Of a stretch of DNA of 64,000 nt, positions 35,721 through 47,865 are shown one piece after another (the first letter of the stretch is position 1; every line of letters starts with the position of its first letter). Location: assembly GCA_963920635.1 (NCBI GenBank), contig OY987299.1:19353901-19417900 (forward strand), in the 5' to 3' direction. The notes beneath the pieces were generated by a model that saw nothing but the letters and a program-made list of their open reading frames with translations, was not told where the DNA came from and did no database searches. Source of the DNA: Pseudeuparius sepicola. Lineage: Eukaryota; Arthropoda; Insecta; Coleoptera; Anthribidae. The position numbers and the translations under genes were made by a program.

Positions 35721-38396
35721 ACTCGTGGCCGTAAAAAGGACAGAAATAGTAATAAAGCCGGATATTTAAAATATGGAACATTCAAAACGTCAGAAACTGA
35801 CATACCTATAACTACAGAATACCCCTGTTATATCTAACCTATATTACCTAATAAGTCGCAATTTTTTTCGTCGAGTAGCGCCACGCCAGTCCGCAACAAT
35901 GAAATATGACGTCATGCTCGAATCTTTAGTAGTGTCAGTCAGTAGTGTCATACTGTTTAAAAGACATTTACGTATAGGCTCATGCTACGGAAAATTTAAG
36001 TTCTTGGGAGTTTCCGTGGCCACTTGTGTGCCGAATGTGCCGAATTTATGGTTTTGATTGGCGCCAAATATTTGACAAGTGAAATTTTATCAGGTAATTA
36101 TTTGCTGTTACTGGCACTACCTATCTCTTTGAAGCTTTGAAGATTTGAACCATATATTTTCTAAAGGCATAATCTGTCTTTAATACCGATCAATTTCCCG
36201 TTTGTTATTTAACAGAATTTGACAGAATAGGGCAAAACGATATACATATATACCTACTGCAGGTAAAATGACATTGTGGTAACCTGTGACGTATTTAGTA
36301 ATACCGTTGAGTGAATTATTCCTCACTCAACGGTAATCACCGACCTCAATTACGGTCGGTGACGGTAATACCCTATTGTTTATGGATACTCTAGTTAGCC
36401 AATGTTTGACACTGACGTAAGGACATTATATAAATGCAGTAGATACAGGGGCAGATTTTGCAAAAAATTAAGTTGTCCAGCTGTTTTTTTTTTGGAAGAA
36501 AATTGGAAGGCAGTGACTGGGCCACTTTAATTTTTAGCGCCATCTGTTGCTTGTATCCCGTATTGCGCTCTCGTATCCTAATGACACTGTCCTCTGTCAC
36601 GCATTGGCTAACTAGGGATTCCATAAACAAGGGTAATACGGTTGCTATTCCATTAATTCTACCGTTTGGTCACGCTTTTTCATACAATTTTCACAAGCTG
36701 CTACATCGCCAACCCTTTGTTGTTCCACAGACACAATACAAAAAAAAACTATATTTTTCTTCTTTTTCATTTTATAGTTTAGGCAGCATTAAGACAAAAA
36801 TTCTGAACCAGGCCAATTGGTTCCAATTCAGGAATTGCGTCCATATAGAATTCACTGGATGGAAAGAATTTTATTTGTGAGATCTGTACCTTTCAAGGAG
36901 ACATGTCGTTCTACCTACACGAGGGTATGTCATCATCAAAGAATTGGTTCAAGAAATATTTTGCATTGTGAATAAAAATAGCTTTCAAATTTCAAAGATT
37001 TGCTATAAAGTATGTCGAGGCCACGGCCTGCTATAATTATTAATATAGAGTAACTTTTTATGTTAAGAAAAAACCCACTAAAAAATGGCATTTTCCCAAA
37101 TTCCGATATAAGAAATTTTTTCGGTAACTTTTGAAACAAAATATAACTTTCGCGAATTTTCATGTTTTCAATACTATCTCGGAATATGTTTTTTACAAAG
37201 CTAGTCCATCAAAAAGGCGATTTTTGTCTTTCAAATAAACTTCTCCGAAAATGCTTATTTGTCGAGATATTTAAAGTGACCCTCCATTAATAGACACTCT
37301 GTGTGTAGTACCTGCTGAACTGTCTCTAGAGAACTGTAATTCAATGAACAATGTCTTGTATATCTATTATATCAATCAGCAATCAGCCTATCTTTTTTAT
37401 CTAATTCCATATACATTCATATTATCAATCTTATCATATAATTAAAAATAATAAATTCTTACATAAGTAAAGACAGTTTTTTTACTATACGTATCGAGTT
37501 TTGTCAGTATTTTCGCCAGAGAATCAGACAAAATACAAAGTATTAACAAATTGCAAGAAATTTGTTTTACACACCACAAAATCAATATGCCCTACTAGAC
37601 ACTAGGAATTTAGCATGATATTATCTAATTAATAAACTCTTGCTAAAAAACACTACATCCAAATAATTTTTTTCTGAATCTGAATCATAATATTCTAATA
37701 ATTCACATAAATCCTAAGACAATAATAATATATATATTCAACCTTTTTGACTCTCATCGACACCTCGTATGTGTTATACTCATGTTTGTTTCTTCCAAAT
37801 TATGCCAAAATTGAATTCCTTCGTCTCCAAAATATAGAAAAAAGACATACCAATTTACAAAATAACTTAGGTTTTATTTGCGGAAACGCCGGGAAACTAT
37901 GGCTAATTAAGACCATAATTTAAATTTTCGAAATCGAATAACAATATTCCAAGTTCCAAAGATTGTCGTGATTTTATGAACGGTACAAAATTTGTTCTTA
38001 TCCAGATATCAAAATTTGAAAATATCATTGGCTTCAGTTAAGAAATAACAGATCTCCCTGGTTTCGTTTTTTATTTCAATATCAGCAATTCTTATTACAT
38101 CCACGTAAATAGAAGTATGTTGTATGTTGTTTCGGAAAAATAATTTCAAAAAATTTTTATTCACTAAATTGGTTTAAAATGCACTAAAACGTCAAAAACC
38201 GAAGTTTTAGCAAAGAGAATTTGGTGTCTGTGTGAAGAGGGTAAAGAGGTGAATTTGAAAGTAGCGAATGATATGTCGTTTTCTAGTTTTGTAAAATTAC
38301 TACGAAATGAGAGCCAATAAAAGTGAAAATTAATATGTCGTTAGGTGGGTATATTGTGGGATTTGTGTGCATTATAGTGATTCGATTGCCATAGCG
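35721..38396. other. Non-coding sequence with two adjacent hairpins
   Basis: At 36302-36334, ACCGTTGAGTGA pairs with TCACTCAACGGT; immediately after, TCACCGACC pairs with GGTCGGTGA. Otherwise AT-rich with no supported gene. Confidence 0.45.
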
Positions 38397-38462
38397 GTTA
38401 TGTTTATAGAATATATATTCTATAGTTTATAGAATATAATATATTATATTCTATAAACTGTG
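38397..38462. repeat. AT-rich palindrome
   Basis: GTTTATAGAATATATATTC and TATAGAATATAATATATT repeats form a self-complementary block of about 65 bp. Confidence 0.55.
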
Positions 38463-38860
38463 ATATTGTGTTAGTCAAAATACAGGGTGTTTTGGGCGAA
38501 AAAGGGCATACTGCTAGGGCTAGCTCAATTATCATTTTTTAAGGACAGAGTGATTTATCAATTCTGACCAATATTTTCGTAGGCAATAACTATTGCACGA
38601 CTTGTTAAAATCTCGTACCTAATATTTTAAGGGTATATTACCCTAGCAAATGAATATCAATTTATACGACAAAAAAAATTCCAAAATTCCAGAGCCTGAT
38701 TAAATACATTTAATTTATCGGATTCCTTAAGAAAAGTTCACCCTCTATACAATTTTTTGATAATCCAATGCGGAGATATAAAGCTGCATACAATAGTATT
38801 GGTTTTATTGTCACACTTGTAAAATAAAAATTGTATTACCGATTGTATCTATATTTTGTA

Positions 38861-39090
38861 CAGGGTTATCCAACGAAATGACTATCCTACAAAAAATGTT
38901 TTATTTAAAATTTCATAACTTTTTTCGAACTTCAATGTTCATATTTCTTTTAAGCCACAATCATTTCGGGCGTTTGATAACACCCCTCAAAAGCTCGCAA
39001 AAAGTTAACACACTATATATATAAAACATTTTTTGTGGGGCCACAAATAAAGAAAATACGGGGGTGAGTCATTTCGTTAGATAATGCCTT
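38861..39090. mobile_element. Short MITE, ~230 bp
   Basis: CAGGGTTATCCAACGAAATG at the left pairs with CATTTCGTTAGATAATGCC at the right. Inner AAAAAATGTTTTATTTA also has a complement near 39025. Confidence 0.6.
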
Positions 39091-39379
39091 AAAATAAAAG
39101 AAATGTCACCATTAAAATTTCCAATGACGTATTTTAATAATTTTTCTCCCAGAAAGTTTGCTTTACTTACAACTGTTTTTTTTTTGAATGGACTAAGCAT
39201 GAATCCTAAATTATTATTTCACAGAAACAAGAAAAAACATATATCTCACCACATATAAACAAAAATATATTATAAAAAATAGCAACTACGAACCATCCAT
39301 GTTAGTCGTCTGTTAGTAACTACTGCTTTACTAATTCCAATTGGATATTTGCAACCTAGCCACAAACCTGCTGTTTCCG

Positions 39380-39660
39380 AAAATCGATCACTATACCTAT
39401 TTTTGTTATCACCGGATTTAAACCAAACGTTGCCCGAGTACGAAATACAGACAGAACGGGACGCGAACGCGTGCGATGCAGGACGGCGAGAGCGGCAGCC
39501 TGCTGAGCGAGCGACCGCGGTTAAACAGGAGCGGAGAAGCCAGCGATTCGGCTTTAAAACTTGGCGGAGAATTGGTGGAATGGTGGGGCAGTGGAGGCAA
39601 TCGATTTGGTCCATTTGAAGATGAGGGAGAAATGGCCGAAACGTGGAGAATCTTGATTTG
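39380..39660 (-). promoter_or_regulatory. CpG-rich block, candidate promoter or 5' exon
   Basis: This is an isolated GC- and CpG-dense stretch (for example GGGACGCGAACGCGTGCGAT) in AT-rich surroundings, about 9.6 kb upstream of the Ddc start codon. A CAGCAG/GTTTGT on the - strand could be a donor. No coding sequence or clear core promoter motif is identified; assignment to Ddc is a guess. Confidence 0.3.
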
Positions 39661-40340
39661 ATTTATTTGTCGCAGTGGGGTGTTCATCTAGTTCAGGACT
39701 CCTTAGACGCAAGTACCTACCAGGCCAGTACTTGTCAGAAGAGAACATAAAGATCATGCGGTTCAATGCTGCATTTTCTCCAAAACGTATCATATTTATG
39801 TCACACGAAAATTCGGGCAGGCAAGAATTAATGACTAGAATTTATGGTGTATCTTCTTTCCTTTCATCTTAAAACTACATGAGTTTATTCGTATCCATAT
39901 AAAAATGTTTAAATTGACCAATGCAAATTTTGTCAAATTTTAGTAACAGAAACGCCTGGGGGATCTACCCTGCTAGGATGCCGGTCGAAAAATTTTTTTA
40001 CACTGCGACATGCTCAACCTTTGTCCTCGTGCGATATAGCCGACATATCCACTCCCACTCTTGTTGTACAAAACTACTATCGTTGACTGAAGAGTGATCC
40101 CAACGCTACTATTGTCATTATAACTTATCATTTTTCAAACATACTTATTAATTATAAGAACCAACAGGTAATAAAAAATATATAAAAAATATAAAAAAGC
40201 ACAAAGCTCTATGAATATGGGATTCGTGGCCCAGCGCTTGATTGGGTAAATTCATTTTAAAGTAACCGTACGCAATCCCTATCTTCGCGCAATCATGAAA
40301 ACAATATTATAAGACAGTTAATTGGTGTTTCTCCAAAATA

Positions 40341-40412
40341 TCCATGGGCGTTCCGCAAGGGTCTATTCTGGGGCCTATTTTGTTTATTTTATACGCCAAC
40401 GAACTTGGTCAG
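40341..40412 (+). pseudogene. Reverse transcriptase fragment of a non-LTR retrotransposon
   Basis: The frame reads SMGVPQGSILGPILFILYAN, the conserved GVPQGSxLGPxLF motif of LINE-type reverse transcriptases. Only this short piece survives; no neighbouring RT motif (such as YADD) is in frame. Confidence 0.75.
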
Positions 40413-40682
40413 GTACTTACGCATACGCGAGCGTTGCCTCGGTCATTAGAAGTACCTCCGAGGCCAAAAAAAGCTTACGCATCGTGCAATGTATTACATT
40501 TTTCCTGCTACTGACAATTTCAAGTTATATGTACTTTGAATAAAGCTCTAAATACATATGGAGTAGATTGTGAGATTGTGAGAAATATAATGATCTTCAA
40601 AATAACCTTTGTTCAATTAATAAAAATGATAATTAGTGATAAGTATAAGAGGAAGAATGCAGTGATAATAAAAAAAATAAAA

Positions 40683-40770
40683 AATGTCGAGCTTGGTGTG
40701 GGATTTGAACCCTGGATCTACGAATTACTAATCGCGTACCTACTCTCACCCTACCGGTGCCTGTCAGATT
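40683..40770 (-). pseudogene. tRNA-like sequence (B box), possible SINE head
   Basis: The - strand contains GGGTTCAAATCCC, a perfect pol III B-box/T-arm, preceded by a TACGCGATTAGTAATTCGT stretch and followed by CATTTTTTATTTTTTTT, a T-run terminator. A full cloverleaf could not be built, so a decayed tRNA-derived SINE is likelier than a tRNA gene. Confidence 0.4.
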
Positions 40771-41469
40771 TTGTTATGCGGCTCTTATTTGAAGCCATTG
40801 GTATAATTCGTGTTCTTTATGATCAAAACCAGTTTGTAAAACGATTGTTGTGAATCTTATTAAAATTGGCGCAAGATTCGCGTTGCTATTTTATTAATAG
40901 TTTTAAGGTCCTTGCTGCGTAAGAATTGCTAAGCAATACTTTTTGTACCTAGCAACCACTTTCGCAGCACGCAACCAAAATAACACTTACGGGGGAGGGA
41001 GCAGGAAAAATACTTTTTTCAATATCTCAACAATAAAAAAAATTCTCATTTGTTGCGAACTCTTTGGTTTTTTAGTTCCTTTTGTTCTCCCCATTCCAAC
41101 CATATATAATTTTGTATAGTTATCTCTAAAAATAAGTAAAGATTGAATTTTTATTTTTTGATAAATATTGTCAAATATGACAAATTCACATCTTTGCATG
41201 GAATGCTAAAAATATTTGTTAGAGATAACTATATAAAACTACATATCGTTGGAATTGGGAGAAGAAAAAGAACCTTAAAGCCCAGAATATATTATATGGT
41301 GTCTCAAAAATCTGACTAGTCATCCTCACTTCCGGTCAAACCGGAAGTCAGAAATGAAAACCGATACTTTTTTGTTACTCCCCGTATAGTAGTTACTAAC
41401 ATTTCCTGTTAAAATTCAACTTCACGATTTTTTGGAAAGCAGTAATTTTTAAATACCTTTTTAATATAT

Positions 41470-41816
41470 TAAGTTTGACAACACATTGGAATTCCTGGGA
41501 AAATTCTACACAAGTCTGGATTTCGCTCCATCAATTATTATTTATCTTTAAAATTACCGAGAAAATCGGATTTATCACGTTAACTGGGACACTCTGTACA
41601 TGATTGAGTCCACCCCTAACAAGCAACCTAAAAGGTTGTTTCGTGGCTATAACCATCCCGTTTTTATTTACATAATATTGTACATACCTATTATAGTGGA
41701 CACCACCATGAATCTTGATCCCAGTGTCACAATGGCCAACAGTGAAATTTCCATTGTCGACCATTGTGACGCAGGGATCATTATTCGTGATATCAAGTAT
41801 ACACAGGTCACAGGTA
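41470..41816. repeat. Dispersed repeat, copy A left part
   Basis: Homologous to about 50020-50335. It includes a 63-bp hairpin (41717-41779, GATCCCAGTGTCACAATGG with its near-complement). It is interrupted at its right edge by the foldback at 41817 and the Tc1 element at 42446, and resumes at 47866. Confidence 0.7.
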
Positions 41817-42435
41817 CAGACTGAGTCATTTTCGATGGTTTTATGGGGTATCTCCGTTATTTGTATAGATAGAAAAAAACAAGGTAGGTGTACAATTTTT
41901 TGAGATATTTACGATCCTCAAAACAGATCTCTGATATCTCCAATACTTTAGGAGATACAGGGCGTTTTTGAAATTTTTGCAATTATCATTTAAACCTATA
42001 TATTTCGTTGAAAACACTTTATACGCACTTTTTTACGTAGAATCCATTGGAGTAAACAGTTTTTCTATAAAATAGTTATTTATGTACCAAGGCACTGAAG
42101 TTGAATTATTAAGTTGAATTTCAGTGCCTTGGTAGGTAAACTATTTTTTTTTTTAGAAAAACTGTTTACTCCGATGGATTCTACGTAAAAAAGTGCGTAT
42201 AAAGCGTTTTCAACGAAATATATAGGTTTAAAAACAAATGAGCTATGATAATTGTAAAAAATAGCAAAAATTTCAAAAACGCCCTGTATCTCCTAAAGTA
42301 TTGGAGATATCAGAGATCTGTTTTGAGCATCGTAAATATCTCAAAAAATTAACTAATGAACACCTACCTTGTTTTTTTTCTATCTATACAAATAACGCAG
42401 ATACCCCATAAAACCATCGAAAATGTTTCAGTCTG
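41817..42435. mobile_element. Near-perfect foldback element, 619 bp
   Basis: Ends CAGACTGAGTC and their complement are TA-flanked. The entire element is palindromic around about 42110 (CAAGGCACTGAAGTTGAA against its complement). Confidence 0.85.
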
Positions 42436-42917
42436 TACATAGGTACAGTCGCGGACAGTTGGTATCGAACGACCTGAAGAGGTTTCTCGTGGCTATCGTT
42501 ACAGGGCGCGCGGAGACGGCAACATCGCGCTGGAGTCTGCAGCCGGCCGGTCTGCTAAAAATAGAACCATAAAATGCAAATTACAGCCTCCAGCCTCTCA
42601 CAGCAAAGGAACAAAATTCGAGGAAAATGCAACTTTGTGCTGGTAATAATTCCAACCCCAGTGTTGGTATTTAATATTTCGTACTATTTTATCATGTTAC
42701 TATACCGTCTAGTATTTATGATAATGAAATAAAAAAATAATAAATATCAAGGCTGAGATTAGAATCAACACCACAATAAAAGTTGCTTTTTCTCGAGTTT
42801 CCTTCCTTTGCTGCCAGCACCCTGTATTAATTAGGAATATGAAATTAGGTAAATCCATAGTCAATTTGAGCCACAATAGAATTCCGAAGAATTTCTCAAA
42901 AACAATAATTTAATATA

Positions 42918-43711
42918 CAGGGTGTCTACTTTTAAACATATGCAAATTAATAAAATCTTTATTTTTGGAGATAATCCCTGAACATTCTTTGTGTGAAAGG
43001 CCTTCAAAAATCGCTTCTTTTAGCCTTCCTATCATTTTCAAAAGGCAAATCCAGGTCCGGCTACGATTTTTGAGTGTTTTTTTATTTAAAATCTACCAAT
43101 ACAGCGTTAATCAGGATCCCCCTAAAACCCCTTTATATACCAAATTTGAACAAAGAATTTAGAGAGAGATCTATTCTACAGGATGTCAAGGTTCAGCAAA
43201 ATAGGAAATTTACAGGCATTTGGCGAGTCAAGTGTGCCATGGAATCCCGTCAAAATAGTTTAATTGTCAACAGAACCACTCAAAGTGTTGGTGTGCAAAG
43301 ATTCAATACAGGGTATTTTTCTCTGCCCCATCTGAAAATGCTGAATTTTTATGACTTGACTCGCCAGAGATGCCTGAAGAGGTTTCTTTAAATTTCCTAT
43401 TTTGCTCAATTTTGACATCCTGTAGAATAGAACTCTCTCTATATTTTTTGTTCAAATTTGGTATATAAAGGGTTTTCGACTGTCCTGATTGACGCTGTGG
43501 TGTCAGATTTTAAATAAAAAAATGGCTAAATGGTTTTTGTGAAAATCGGGGGAATAAAAAAATCGTAGCCGGCCCTGGATTTGCAATTTGAAAATGGCAG
43601 GATTGCTAAAATAAGCGGCTTTTGAAGTCCTTTCGGACAAAAAACAGATCAAGCGATTATCTCAAAAATTAAAGATTTCAAGGATTTGTATAATATGTTT
43701 AAAAGTAGATA
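42918..43711. mobile_element. Foldback MITE nested in the Tc1 element
   Basis: CAGGGTGTCTACTTTTAAAC at the left mirrors GTTTAAAAGTAGAT at the right. It is related to the 999-bp element at 59627-60625 (shared AAAATCTT..ATTTTTGGAGA and GGCCTTCAAAAA stretches). Confidence 0.7.
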
Positions 43712-43942
43712 TGGGGGCTCTTAATATTAATTAGAAAATGTATGGCACAAAATTAATGGATTATCGGATTACCTGAGTTGAAATATTTTAGCATAGATAT
43801 TTATATCTTTTTAAATAGGTATTTATTAATTATACCTACCTGCACTTAATATAACTAAATTTAGGGGATTAACTTAATAATTGTAATATTGAATTGGATG
43901 TAGATTTTGAAAATATCGATTATACCTGCTCCTAGCCCTTTG

Positions 43943-43983
43943 TATAAATACTAAGGTGGGTGGGCTAAAATTATTTAGTCAGT
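43943..43983 (+). promoter_or_regulatory. Core promoter of the Tc1-type transposase
   Basis: TATAAATA (43943-43950) is followed by an insect initiator TCAGT (43979-43983), 36 bp upstream of the ATG. The TATA-to-initiator distance is slightly longer than usual. Confidence 0.5.
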
Positions 43984-44018
43984 ATCCTAATTCGAGAGAG
44001 TAACTAACAGTGTTCGTT

Positions 44019-45023
44019 ATGCCTCGTTTGAGTGAATCCGTCAAGCACCGTATCATCGCCAAACTAGAAAATGGTTGGGCTATTTCTCGACTGGCCGAAG
44101 AATTTGGTGTATCTAAAAGCACCATTTTCAATATAAAGAAGAAATATGACGAAACCGGAAGCGTGGAAAACATACATAGAGGAGGAAATGTGAAAATTAC
44201 GTCTGACCAACAAGATGAGCAACTAGCTAATTTTTGCCTTGCAAATCCGTTTAAATCCGCCGTTGAAGCAGTATCTGCAACACAATTTCCAGCAAGTGTT
44301 AGAACTGCCCGAAGGAGATTAGATGCAGCCAATCTGAAATCTCGCACGGCCAGCAACAAAATTCAGCTGACCGAGGCTAATAAGGAAGTCAGGTTGCAGA
44401 TATGCCGAGAGTTTCAGCGTTTACCGCCACATTATTGGGAGAAGGTAATATTTAGCGACGAAAAGATCTTTCAAAGCCATTACAATGGCAAAGTGCGAGT
44501 ATATAGACCTTCGGTGAGTTCAAGATATGACGAAAGATTTGTGTCACCCAGGAAAAGGAGTGGGCATTTTTCCGTCAACATATGGGCCTGGATAAGCTAC
44601 CGTGGACCTGGCATTTGTTGGAGAATCGACGACCGCTTCACAGCAGCTCGCTATTGCGAGATACTCGAAGGCGGATTGTTACCAACTGCAACGAAAATGT
44701 ATCCCGATGGCTTCGTTTTCCAGCATGATAACGCTCCTGTGCATACAGCAAGAATAGTTCGCGAATGGTTCACCGAAAACAACGTAGAAAAGTTGCAATG
44801 GCCGGCGAAGAGTCCTGACTTGAATCCCATTGAGAATGTGTGGGGCAGAATGGCGCGGACAATGGAGAACTTCGTACCCGAAAATAGGGAGGCACTTTGG
44901 CAGAAGATTCAACAAACGTGGGATGAAGTCGTAACCCATGATCTCTGCTGCCAACTCATAGATTCGATGAGCAGGAGAGTTCAGAAAGTCATCCTATCCC
45001 AAGGTGGGTATACTAAATATTAA
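44019..45023 (+). CDS. Tc1-type transposase, intact, 334 aa
   Basis: A cut-and-paste DDE transposase of the Tc1/mariner superfamily. The ATG at 44019 gives MPRLSESVKHRIIAKLENGW; upstream in-frame codons are not ATG. The N-terminal paired-like helix-turn-helix (about residues 1-60, SRLAEEFGVSKSTIFNIKKK) binds TIRs. Catalytic residues are Asp147 (VIFSDEKIF), Asp237 (FQHDNAPVHTA) and Glu272 (WPAKSPDLNPIENVWG), with 34 residues between the last two (DD34E, typical Tc1). No stops or frameshifts; length is normal for the family. It is the only apparently functional transposase in the window. A TATA box and initiator precede it. Confidence 0.93.
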   Translation: MPRLSESVKHRIIAKLENGWAISRLAEEFGVSKSTIFNIKKKYDETGSVENIHRGGNVKITSDQQDEQLANFCLANPFKSAVEAVSATQFPASVRTARRRLDAANLKSRTASNKIQLTEANKEVRLQICREFQRLPPHYWEKVIFSDEKIFQSHYNGKVRVYRPSVSSRYDERFVSPRKRSGHFSVNIWAWISYRGPGICWRIDDRFTAARYCEILEGGLLPTATKMYPDGFVFQHDNAPVHTARIVREWFTENNVEKLQWPAKSPDLNPIENVWGRMARTMENFVPENREALWQKIQQTWDEVVTHDLCCQLIDSMSRRVQKVILSQGGYTKY

Positions 45024-46273
45024 TATACATAAAATATAATAATGGAAAATGCATTTGATTTCTTGCCTTTATTTAATTATGTTATAGTCATAAAGATTTT
45101 AATGGGTTTATAGTTTTTTCGGATTCTTCCTGTGTCGGTGGTTCTAATAAAACTTCGTAATCATTATATCCAGCTTGTGGAAGTCCTCAATCACCTGAAA
45201 TTATTTTATTTTATCCAGGTAATCACATTGAGGTCCAGGGAGGTGTGTAAAGCTTGACACGTGTCCCTGCTGTGTGTCTTCTGATGTTATTGATAAAGGT
45301 ATGCAATTTAAATAATAGAGAGTTATTGCAGAAATAAATAACGTCGCGCTCTTTTTTGACGTTATTTTGACATTTGAGCATGCGCAGTCGTAGTTTGACA
45401 TAAGGTCGTCCATAATAAGGTTATTTTCCTTTATTTTTGTTTATTGTGTATACCATAATATACGTTATTTTTACCTTATTTGTCACAATTCTTAAAATAA
45501 ATTCTGATTTGTCAGAAAACGCTAGTGTTCTGTGAAAGTAGGACTTAACCTAAAATGTTCGTTGCTTGTTTGCGTTTGCACCTTGTTTGTTTTCATTAGT
45601 CTTTCACCTTGGTGTTCCGTGGTTATTTGGCTGTTTTCCCAGTTTTTTCCGGAGCAAAATTATAAAAGCACATAATATTCTAGTGAAAGTGTAGAAATAC
45701 AAAACAATAAAGTAAACGTAAACAAGCCCTTAATTTGGATACATAAATTACGACTTGCAATAACTATTGTCAGAATCATAAATAACGTATGAGAGTATTC
45801 AAATAAGGTCGTCTTAAATACTGCTTAATGCCAAAAACAGTTTCTGCAATAACTCTCTATTAAGTTACAAGGGTAATTTTATGTCTGTGACCCCCTAATC
45901 TCATTTATCTGTTGAAGGGCATTTTATGAGAAACAATGGAGCATTGCAGCACCACGAAAACCAATTTATTAAAACTTCTGACCAATTTCTTCAAAAATAA
46001 GAAAAAATAAATAAAAGGGACACCCCTTTTATTTTATAATCATTTATGTTTAGGACTACGAGACCTAACAACTAAATGTTGGAACAAATACTTATTTTGC
46101 AAAGAAAAGAATAATTTATGAAAATCCTTTTAATTAACTTTTTTAATTCTAGGGTTATTAGCTAAATATATTTTTAGTGTTACTACATATTTTTTTATTA
46201 TAACATAAAAATACATTTTTGTTGCAACGCAAAATATTTATTAACTTAATGTCTAAAACCGCTGACAACTATA
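45024..46273. repeat. Tc1 element interior with an inverted repeat
   Basis: ATAGAGAGTTATTGCAGAAA (about 45316) is the complement of TTTCTGCAATAACTCTCTAT (about 45840), bracketing a probable MITE. No coding sequence is recognised. Confidence 0.45.
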
Positions 46274-46502
46274 CTTAGTGTATTTGGAAATGAAAGGAGG
46301 CCATAAATATTGATTGAGAAGGAAAATTCGACCATTTCAGTGGCGTGCTCTTTTGCTAAAAATCTGATGAGGATAAATACGCAAATTAATATTCGGGCGA
46401 GTTATGTAGTATTTTATGACGGACTCTCGAGCCTCTGATAAAGAATTTGCATTTATATTTATAATAAGCCATAAACCTTCCTTTCATTTCCAAATACACT
46501 AT
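46274..46502. mobile_element. Foldback MITE, ~230 bp
   Basis: TTAGTGTATTTGGAAATGAA at the left is mirrored by TTCATTTCCAAATACACTA at the right, with GGCCATAAA inner complements. Confidence 0.6.
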
Positions 46503-46796
46503 GTATATACAGTATGTCCACAGAAGAGGTGTTGAATAGGAACACTTTCTTATCTTTAATTTTACCGCAAAAAGTTACTCTTGATAAAAACTTTGCTAAC
46601 ATTTCTTATGTGGAAATAAGTTGCTAGGAAAAGTTGTTCAAAAGTAAAGGATACTCCATACTACCAATTTTAGAAACAATTGGCACACTTTGATTTATTT
46701 GAAAAACATTTTTCGCTTTGGCCCTATCACTGCATTAAATATATTTTTTTTATGTAAGTAAGCTTATATAAGCATAATAAATATGGCAATTTTAGA

Positions 46797-47221
46797 CGGC
46801 TAGGTGATGTTAAAAAATAAATCGGCATCCATAACCAACTTTTCACGCAATACAAAAAAAAACTCAAGTCGACAAAAATGTGAAAACAAAACTATCAATT
46901 TATTTAATTTTTTTTGATCAAACAAGATCTTTAATATGAGAAAATTTGTCTTTAATTTGAATAACTGTTGATGTTTTTAATTGCTATTTCGACTTCACAC
47001 TTTAAACAAATTAGCGGGAAAACTAGTACAAATTGTATGAAAATTTTCTTTTGTCAATGTTCTTGCGTGATCTAATTGCCGCTAATCTCCAATTAAAATT
47101 TTCCCTCGACTTTCAAAATAAATTGATTGTTTTCAGATTCTTGTTGATTTAAGTTTTTTTTGGTATTGCGCGAAAAGTTGGCCATGGATACCGACTTCTT
47201 TTTTTAACATTAACCAACTAT
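46797..47221. mobile_element. Foldback MITE, ~425 bp
   Basis: CCATAACCAACTTTTCACGC (about 46829) pairs with GCGCGAAAAGTTGGCCATGG (about 47169). A third related arm, GCGCGACAAGTTGACCATGG, lies at about 47497. Confidence 0.6.
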
Positions 47222-47865
47222 CTAAAATTTACACGTTTTTGTTTCTTAAGATTTTTCAGTAGGGAGCCAAATAACTACTTTAATAAACTAAAACAATGGC
47301 CTTTAATAACTAAAACAATGGCCTCAACAGAGCCGAAGAGCCTGTGTAATTTTCAGAAACTATCTGAGCACCCAGTTGCATAAAGCTTCTCAGTGCCATC
47401 AATTTTCAATATAAAAGTTTTCTTCGGTATCTTAAAATAAATAGGTATGTTACGGCTATTTAATAATTTTGCTCAATTGGAGGTTTTTTTATATTGCGCG
47501 ACAAGTTGACCATGGATGTTGATTACTTTTTCAGGGCCACTTAGCTGTCCAAAATTGTCACCTTTTTGTTTCTCATGGTTTTTTTTGTAGGGCGCAAAAT
47601 AAGCGAGGAAATCGCGGTGGTAGTTTAAAAAATCATACTGTATACTTGTGAACTGTTTTAATAAATAGTTTAATACTGATTCCTTAATTTTTTTTAACCC
47701 TTTCGGTGACATCGGCTTAATCGCTTGCAAAGAATTCTCGGAACAAGACACCCGTTCGAACCATCCGATGCCGAAGGCGCGCGCTGTTGCCGTCTCCGCG
47801 CGCCCTGTAACGATAGCCACGAGAAACCTCTTCAGGTCGTTCGATACCAACTGTCCGCGACTGTA

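Larger units (their letters stand above)
42446..47863. mobile_element. Tc1-type element, 5.4 kb, with 93-bp TIRs
   Basis: CAGTCGCGGACAGTTGGTAT and the next ~73 bp at the left match the complement of 47771-47863; both ends are TA-flanked. The interior holds an intact Tc1-type transposase (44019-45023), a nested MITE (42918-43711) and several foldbacks. 5.4 kb is long for Tc1; nested insertions explain part of it. That the transposase belongs to these TIRs is inferred from TIR style and position. Confidence 0.7.

Noticed and set aside
39270..39793. Several overlapping frames on both strands in the CpG-rich block
   Set aside because: GC-rich DNA yields long chance frames; none has a recognisable motif or flanking splice sites that form a gene.
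40683..40770. Functional tRNA gene
   Set aside because: The B box is good, but no acceptor stem or convincing anticodon arm could be built.
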